Shown here: piece after piece, positions 57,370 to 64,000 of the stretch
Layout of the letters: every line of letters begins with the position of its first letter
How positions within the stretch are numbered: the first letter of the stretch is position 1
Assembly (NCBI GenBank): GCA_019915135.1
Contig: JAHLMK010000009.1
Span: forward strand, 930,001-994,000
From: Strobilurus pachycystidiatus
Taxonomy: Eukaryota; Basidiomycota; Agaricomycetes; Agaricales; Physalacriaceae
Reading direction: 5' to 3'
DNA length: 64,000 bases
The notes under the pieces: model-generated
Databases searched by the model: none
Seen by the model: the letters and a program-made list of their open reading frames with translations, nothing else
What the model was told of the DNA's origin: nothing
Made by a program: the position numbers and the translations under genes

Positions 57370-57947
57370 ATGGCCTATTGTCTTTCTCAATACGTCCTTG
57401 ACGCGACCAACAGCGAGAGCCTCGGTACTCCAGCCCCAGACATCGGAAAAGTGGAGCCAGCATCGTAAGTGGGATCGAGCGCGAATGTCGTGGTCTTCTT
57501 GCTACCAAACTAAAACCGCATCAGCGACCAGATGGTACGGTTGAATCGTGGACAATACCAAGATATTCTTGACGAGGTGGACTCTCTCACGCGCGTCATC
57601 GCCAATGCACCGACTTGGAGTCGCGAAGACTATCTTTTGGCTTGGTTCAAGCACTGGTTTATGATGTATCCGCACGAGCGCGAACAGCGAGAAACCCGCT
57701 GCAAGGTAACCATCTCCCTTGCATTGCTCGCCAACTTCTCATCGTTCCGAAGGAAATCACCCTCGTTTTGACACGCTTGGTGCGTGAGACATGCGAAAGT
57801 CGCCACAAGGAGAAGAAAGTATGCCAGAAGTTGGGATTGGGGTTCACGAGGGGTGCGGTTTCGATGTTGGAGCGGGTGGACATATTTGAGAAGTGGGTTA
57901 GAGAAGATTTCAAACACCCGGATGGTTACCCGCTGTATCTCTGCTGA
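57370..57947 (+). CDS. Hypothetical protein, three exons
   Basis: ATG at 57370 gives MAYCLSQYVLDATNSESLGT. An intron of about 55-60 nt (gtaagt...catcag) joins KVEPAS to DQMVRLNRGQYQDILDEVDS. A second of about 47 nt (gtaacc...ccgaag) joins TRCK to EITLVLTRLVRETCESRHKE. The end is DFKHPDGYPLYLC (stop 57945-57947). The protein is helical with aromatic patches (WSREDYLLAWFKHWFMMYP). An upstream exon may exist in the repeats at 57.1-57.3 kb. I recognise no family. Confidence 0.5.
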
Positions 57948-57973
57948 ACAACCAGCGTAATTGTGTGTCAGTA

Positions 57974-58113
57974 TATCATTAGAGCATGTACCGATAACGT
58001 GGGCAAGCAGTGTTCCAGCTATGCAAGCCATAGATGAGCATGGAGTTTCGAGGTCTTTGATTGAGAGGAGCGTACAACTAACAATTTTTTTTCATGATTT
58101 CTTCTACCCGACG
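57974..58113 (+). pseudogene. Decayed fragment of the 53319-56243 gene family
   Basis: The segment from atcattagagcatgtaccg to tctacccgacgtgg aligns to about 55806-56040 of the upstream gene, with substitutions and a large internal deletion (matches include gtgggcaagcagtg and atagatgagcatgga). It is followed by a right-type motif (gcggcgagttaacgaacc). Confidence 0.8.
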
Positions 58114-58229
58114 TGGTATGCGGCGAGTTAACGAACCAGTCAGAAATTCATTCACTCGGCACGGACCATTCCTGATCGCCATCATCTCCCTTTTCACCTT
58201 CACCCTCATGTTGTCCGCTGGAGTCTATC

Positions 58230-59560
58230 TCTTGAAGTCCGCGCTCCTTTGACTCGTCGTTTGATTGCAAGCTGGAGGTCACCTACAAAGCCATCGAGCT
58301 TGGGCTGGAGCCGGCCATTGAGGTGAGAATTCTTCGTCATCCTGAGTTCTGTTCCTCACCCTTCCCAAGTCATTCCAAGTCATTCAAGCTATACCGAACG
58401 CCGTCATCCTCAACTCAAGCCGGCGGTCCCTGAGTCCCTCAGAGCAACGAACCATCGAGAAGGAGTAGGAGGAATATACGGACAAGACAGAGAAAGAGCA
58501 GATGACGCTGAGGGCAGAGGCTGAGAGGGAGAAGAAGACAAGGGAGGAGGCCGATAAAAGCTGGATCATCTCCAGACCGTCCTCGAGAAGATGGGGCAAG
58601 GCGAATTGCCTGTTCCTGGACGTATGCCGGGCACACCAACGCGAGGCGTTGACGAAAGAAGAGCGGGTACGCTGTTAAACTATGCATATTAGAAAAAGCA
58701 AGCTCACCATCTTTCTTTAGGCACGAATTCTCTCTCAACAGCGGAGCGAGTACGAACGCCTCCAGTTGGAGGCCACCCAACTAGCTTCCCAACTTGCACA
58801 GGCCACTCCGATCGTGACACGCCGGCGACCTTGGCGGTCGAGAACGCTCAGAAGTTCTCTAAATCCCAGCGCGAAAACGAACTTCTTCAGGTGTTACTCG
58901 ATGACCTTGGCCAGCAGGTGCGGAACCCCTCCGTGAGATTGGGCGTCGCCACAGCAGCGCCGCGAACATCCAGACCTATGTGAAGGAGCGGGACGCGCTG
59001 AAGAGCGTCATTGCGCGCTTGGAGGCAGGAAGTACGTCACATTTCGGCGTCAACGGTAACATACCTGGGTTGTCCACCGGCGTTTCGCAGGATGTGGCGG
59101 AGATCCAGACTCAGTTCGAGACGTACCGCTCTGAAATGGGTCTTGACTCCGTGCGATTACGCGAGGATCAATGGACACGCGTCGACATCGAGTGCAACCG
59201 TCTTTCCGCGGACTTTCTGCGGCCAATGTGCGCATCGAGCAGCTCAGGAACGAGTGCGCCATCCTTCGTGCGGAGAAGAAGATATGGGAGACGAGAACAA
59301 GACGCTCTCTTTGGAGCGTTCGCATCTGTCGGACATGATGACCAATATCCAGAAGATGAACAACGATAATCAGCGTTCCGGGGAGAACGACCGTTGGCGG
59401 TTTGAGAGTCAGTTACAGCTTTTGGAAGGGCAAATGTGAGTTTGTTGATTGAAAACGCGTCTTCCGTATCTTATATGTTCTTTCAGTCAGGATGTGTGGC
59501 GTCGATACGTCGTTTCAGAAGCGGTAATTCACTATGCCTCCCGCCCTTGTCGTATCCTAC
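58230..59560 (+). pseudogene. Truncated, decayed copy of nuclear-basket protein MLP1/TPR
   Basis: Stretches in several frames match the middle coiled coil of mushroom MLP1/TPR proteins. They are RSLSPSEQRTIEKE (then an in-frame stop) and EEYTDKTEKEQMTLRAEAER; LDHLQTVLEKMGQGELPVPG; ILSQQRSEYERLQLEATQLA; NAQKFSKSQRENELLQVLLD; YVKERDALKSVIARLEAGST; VAEIQTQFETYRSEMGLDSV; FTRVDIECNRLSADF-like sequence; and NKTLSLERSHLSDMMTNIQK with RSGENDRWRFESQLQLLEGQ. Frames change several times and segments are missing. An intron-like gtacgct...ctttag is kept, so it is a DNA-level copy rather than a processed one. MLP1/TPR scaffolds the nuclear basket; this copy cannot encode it. Confidence 0.8.
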
Positions 59561-61280
59561 TGACGTGGTTCAGTACAATTCGTTCTGGGTGGACGTCTCA
59601 GCAGAAGAGTAAGTCGATCTCGCCTTGTTGTTTGTCGGCGCTGAGCACATGTGCAGTTCACGAATGTGTCATCGTAGATTCGGTATATCTTGCCAGCTTA
59701 CTCAAATGGAGCCGGTCAGAAAGGAGACCATTTCACTCTCGAGATAGTCCAAGATCAACTCGTGGTTGCACAAATAAGAGTACAAGAGATTCCAAGATGG
59801 TAAGGTAAGGTGCAAGATGGTAAGATACAAGTGCAAAATGGTAAGTATATGATATAGTACATGGTAACAACAGGGGATAGACGAGGGACGAGTGATTTCA
59901 AGAAGGGAGGATGGGAATCTGATGTCCCAGTGAGTACGCCAGTCTGGAATAACTGAAAAAAAACCCTCATACCTCGATAGCCTTTGACGCATCGAACCAG
60001 ACAGCAACTCTCCTCTGGGCCTCCGGCGTTGAGCTATGCCGGACAATCTGGGCGGCTGTAGTGCCCGGGCGAATCGCGTCGTGGACGAACGACTTGGAGA
60101 GGTTGAGGTCCACCCACTCGACTGTGCCGATGCACCAGTTCTGCGAGTCGTAGACCCGAATGGTGAGATGACTTTCGCTGAGGCTGGATCTGGCGATGTG
60201 CTGCGGCTTCGAAGTGTGGAAGCCCGTAGCGCTGAAGCATCGATTAGGACTTCCCTCGCAAACTGATGAAACGACCTACGTCAAGGCCATTTTCACGTCT
60301 CCGCCCGCGTGGAATTGGTGGCCGTACTTCCTGCAGGCGTCACTAAGGGCGACTGCGGCCAGACTACCCGACGCTGCGTTGCCGAGGAAGGGAGAGTGGA
60401 ACGAATTGGGCGCGCGCCGTGGAATAAACAGACGGATGGAACGGGGGCGGCGAAGCGGGCGCAAAATGTCGGCGACGCGGTGAAGGAGGGCGAAGACAGC
60501 GCGCAGAAGGCGCAGAAACATGGTCTCGGTGTTGAAATGGGCGCTTGAGGCGGCGGGAGACGCAGTGCAGCTTGATGGGATCGCGAGAGACGGCGATCAG
60601 GGGTATGACTTGTCTAGACCCGAATTGGGAACTCCGTAGGACGAGTACCCGGATTTGGAGTACTCATCCCGAAATGGAAACGACCGACGCCTCGACAATA
60701 CAGCGACGGCATCGGGGCAGAAATCTCATTAGTACGCTACGTTGACAGCCTCATTTTTCATTACATTAATCGTATCTTCTGTCCTTGGTCAAGTCGTTAC
60801 TGGCGGGCGGGAGTATTTAAAATATCGTTATCTTATCTTACTCATCGCGCAGCGTACAGTTCGAGCGCGTCCTGCTACGCGAAATCATCTAACGGGTAAG
60901 ATTCATGCGGTTCAGAATTACGCGGTCAACGCGTTGAGAGTGGGGCGAACGGGTGGGTCGATCCCCAATATTCGGTTCAGGTGACAAAGGCGCAAAAAGC
61001 GCGCAGTGGCGGGTAGCGCAACGTTGTCCGCAGCGTGTCTCAAAGAAGAGAATACGCTCTAGTCTGGACGGCGCATGCCTACAGGCAGCCGGGAGTTAGC
61101 AGGGCATGTATGCTCTGCCCTTGCTATATCCGGTCTGCATGTACGCTTCTGTCGCAGCTTATAGCCGCAGGGCGTATATGGTATGCCCAGTACCAGGTGA
61201 CATTGATGTCAGTGTTTTGTGCTAGCCACGATATAGTCGCAACCTAAATCGTCGTATGTTCAGTGTGCATGAAAAAGAGG
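59561..61280. other. No gene recognised
   Basis: Holds a small ggtaaggtgcaagatggtaag-type repeat (59795-59850), a GC-rich stretch (60000-60550) with overlapping open frames on both strands, and sequence without features to 61.28 kb. It may contain further decayed genes. Confidence 0.35.
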
Positions 61281-61655
61281 TCATCGTACCTCTGACTCCA
61301 TCTTTCTCAAGGACATAGAGAAATCTGGACTGTCGAAGGCGACTCGAGCCACGAACTCCTTGCCGCCATCACATTGGGCGTAGAAGATCTGCAGGTAGGA
61401 CTTCAAGACAATTGGCAAGTAGCGCGATAAGGAGTCGTACACGGTGATATCCTCCTGGGATGACATTAGCTCGGGTGTCAGTGAAGCATGATGCAGCTTG
61501 CCTTCGGTCCTCTTCACCAGCTCACGGCACTGAAAACCAGTAACCTCAGACACAGCTTGCTTCAAGGCTGCAATATCTAGACACGCTGAAAGCGCAAGGC
61601 TACGTTCGGTTTTCTCAGACCACGAGAGTAATTCAGCTGTAGTTCGAGTATCCAT
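61281..61655 (-). CDS. Hypothetical small protein
   Basis: A single exon starting MDTRTTAELLSWSEKTERSL reads through ACLDIAALKQAVSEVTGFQC, TPELMSSQEDITVYDSLSRY and FYAQCDGGKEFVARVAFDSP to KMESEVR. The helical, well-balanced composition favours coding. The open frame extends upstream to 61967, but that part looks non-coding. The 3' end could be spliced further. It is divergent from the MYND gene, about 340 bp away. No family recognised. Confidence 0.4.
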   Translation of the reverse strand: MDTRTTAELLSWSEKTERSLALSACLDIAALKQAVSEVTGFQCRELVKRTEGKLHHASLTPELMSSQEDITVYDSLSRYLPIVLKSYLQIFYAQCDGGKEFVARVAFDSPDFSMSLRKMESEVR

Positions 61656-61995
61656 GAGCGTAGATAGAGATTTTGGGACAGCAGTCCGGCAATAGTTATG
61701 GGAAAGAATAGACAAACGGTGACACTGACAGGAAAGAGCAACGGAACACCACGTGACCCATGGGAGGTTTCCTTTTGGACGATCATCTGGATTGTACAAA
61801 GGCCGTGGACGCGCTGTACGCGTCGACGATGGCAACCTTAGACCCCAAAAATTCCACAGGCGCCTTTTATGGGAACAAACATTGATTCCTGTGAACGGAG
61901 CACACCGTGTAGGTGACGTAACGCGGCGCTTGATTGCTTCCTGCCACCATCCTGTACTCTGTTTCACTGGATCATTTCGTGTTCATCGCCTTGAT

Positions 61996-63573
61996 ATGCC
62001 TTATCTCTGTGCAAATTGCGCCAAGCAAACTTCGCTCAGTCGATGTGGAGGCTGTAAAACAGGTACGTAGACAGTCCTCTCACAACGGCTTGAAGGTCGA
62101 AACATTGACGCCTTTCATGCTTTCTCTCCAGTCTATTATTGCTCGTCAGCATGCCAGCGAGGTTAGTGTGATACTCTCAGAGTGGCCATTGCTCGCATCT
62201 CTCAATACTTACATGTCCGCAGCCGACTGGCGTGCTCACAAGCCTCAATGCTATGAACCTCCACCGACTAGCATCTCTCGCGATCGACCTCCGTATACGC
62301 CACCGAGACGAGGAGCTAAATCAGACTTGGATACGCTCCTGAAGATCGGTGGTCAATCCTCTATCTACCAAGAGGCAAGCATACGTGGACTCGACCCTTT
62401 CCTTATCTCTGGATGCAGGTTAGTCAGTACAAATCGGATCATGATCAACTTCTATTGACCTGATACGCCCGCTCACAGTGGCATGGAGGTCTACAATGCC
62501 GACGACGACGCAAAACCTCGGGGATACTGGCGCCTCCCTGACAATGAAAGGGAAGTCTGGGTGCGGAAGGCTCACAAGCTGAACGAGAAGGCAAAGAAGT
62601 TCTGGGCTGACTACTTCAACCCTGTATCCCAAGACAAGCGCTGGGTTGATATTGTCCTGGACGCGATAATGAACGTCCGCCTTCCAAACCTGTCTCCCGA
62701 AAGTCTCATCTGGCAGAACCAGGTAACGCGATCTTGAGTTCGTGCTGCGTGCGAGCATAATTGACGATCTTGTAGGTAAACGCGAACATCCTTGCTGCTC
62801 TGTTCTCGCATTTGAACGCGTTCACGACGTCCCAAAATACGGCTCTCCTCGACATTGCTGCAAACTCTTTCTGGACGATAGAGGACGAACCATTCCGTCT
62901 CGCCCTGGGAGCTCAGATCCTCTGTTCCCAAGGGCGTCCCTCTCACGACTTTATTGACCAACTCGGGATGCGCTGTCTCAAGGCTTCAAGGGAGGGCAGA
63001 AACCTTGAGCTTGACGCCCTGATGTCGTGTTTCGTCATTTACATCCAGGACATCTGGCCCCAGCTTGCTGGGACGAGACTTCTGGACGTATGTTACATTA
63101 TCCTGAGTCCTGTGAGGAAAAGGTCGGTGCCTATGGATGTGAGGGAGAAGATCTTTGAGGTCGGTTTTCATCCCTTTCGTCTTTACCAGGACATATTCAT
63201 GCATGTTGACCTCACTGCTCCGCAGATCGCTGAATCGTCACCCGCCGCCGCAAAGCACCTTCTCCCAGCCATCACCTCAGTGTGTATGGACGGTGGCATG
63301 GATAACGGCGTCGTGATGCTGCTGACGTTCTACGAGAGCTTTGGCGTCCGTATCGGGCCGAGTGTTGCTAACTCTGCCTTACCGTGGTTGAGAAAGAAGA
63401 GCACGGGAGACGCGCGGCTGAGTGCACGAATAAAGAAGCTGCTTGTAGATGAAAAGACCGGCAAGGTGGGTGTCGAGATGCATGGTATTGACATTGAAGG
63501 GCGTACGTGGACGGAGAATGAGTACGAGCAACTGTACCAAGAAGTATTGGAGAGAATCGGTGGAGATGTCTAA
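61996..63573 (+). CDS. MYND zinc-finger protein
   Basis: ATG at 61996 gives MPYLCANCAKQTSLSRCGGC. Spliced exons complete the MYND finger as YYCSSACQRADWRAHKPQC, so its four Cys pairs/His ligands are intact. PPYTPPRRGAKSDLDTLLKI, ASIRGLDPFLISGC and MEVYNADDDAKPRGYWRLPD follow, then a helical C-terminal half (NANILAALFSHLNAFTTSQN, DFIDQLGMRCLKASREGRNL, EKIFEVGFHPFRLYQDIFMH). The end is EVLERIGGDV (stop 63571-63573). Introns include gttagt...tccgcag within the finger, gttagt...gctcacag and gtaacg...ttgtag. MYND domains bind Pro-rich partners, usually in transcription control. The C-terminal part is typical of mushroom MYND proteins of unknown function. Confidence 0.85.
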
Positions 63574-64000
63574 CGAATGTTGTACAGCCTTGTGCCAGTC
63601 GTGTATCTAATGAATAGATAGCTCCTGTCGTGTCGTGTCTCATGCCCCTTGTGGCCAATTCGAGATCTGGATTGTCTGTATTACCCCTGCGTACTGTCAA
63701 AAGCTAGCTCGTACAATACTATCACGATCAAAGCGTCCTCTTACGCTGACATTGTCAGCTCTTCTTCTATCGCTTCAAACGGTGTTCCGTCAGGACGTCG
63801 CTCCTGCATGACAAGACGCAAATTCGTATGGAACTTGGAAATCGACCATCAAAGGCCGAGTCCTAGTCAATAGTCCGCGGAATCGTAGTATGACTCAGCC
63901 ACCTTCTAATGAGACGAAACATCCCCTCGCATGCCATTCAGTCCCTGCCCTGCACACTGCATCTTTCTGTCATGCTAAGAACATGAATACGAGGTAATAT
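63574..64000. other. Downstream region; nothing recognised
   Basis: 3' flank of the MYND gene to the window edge. Short open frames only. Confidence 0.4.

Overview
The window looks like basidiomycete (Agaricomycetes) nuclear DNA. Genes are broken by many short GT-AG introns, mostly 45-60 nt. The gene set is typical of mushroom-forming fungi: an ASXH-domain protein, fungal HNH proteins, a 7TM serpentine-type membrane protein, a GT69 (CAP59/CMT1-type) glycosyltransferase, a MYND protein, and a KDZ transposase with a CxC2 cysteine cluster. Gene models were spliced by eye, so exon borders are reliable only where stated.

Layout. (1) 0.2-20.3 kb is a conserved-gene segment. It holds an ASXH protein (-), an HNH protein (-), two tandem secreted L-asparaginases (+), a TauD/TfdA-type dioxygenase (-), ornithine carbamoyltransferase (-), a 7TM protein (-), a second HNH protein (+), a GT69 glycosyltransferase (+) and an N-terminally incomplete APH-type kinase (-). 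(2) About 20.6-59.6 kb is an accessory island. I recognise no core housekeeping gene there except a decayed copy of the nuclear-basket protein MLP1/TPR. It holds an apparently intact KDZ transposase, a chromodomain gene, several lineage-restricted genes (three with a C-terminal RNase H1-N/viroplasmin-like fold), large segmental duplications, a satellite array, a hAT-type MITE, and many copies of a short motif, CGTTAACACGCCA and variants. (3) 61.3-64 kb returns to ordinary genes, with a MYND zinc-finger gene.

How the island fits together. The GTTAAC motif points one way to the left of the KDZ gene and the opposite way to its right. The same is true around a large unknown gene (53.3-56.2 kb) and around a gene-poor segment at 30.2-32.0 kb. 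That arrangement resembles subterminal inverted repeats bracketing mobile units. A roughly 200-bp module is shared by the upstream regions of the chromodomain gene and the large unknown gene, which suggests a common promoter or element end. One copy of a 1.48-kb duplication was later hit by a 439-bp hAT MITE with a clean 8-bp target-site duplication.

The other notable observation is in the two asparaginase genes. Both appear to carry a 14-nt microexon that encodes the catalytic threonine.
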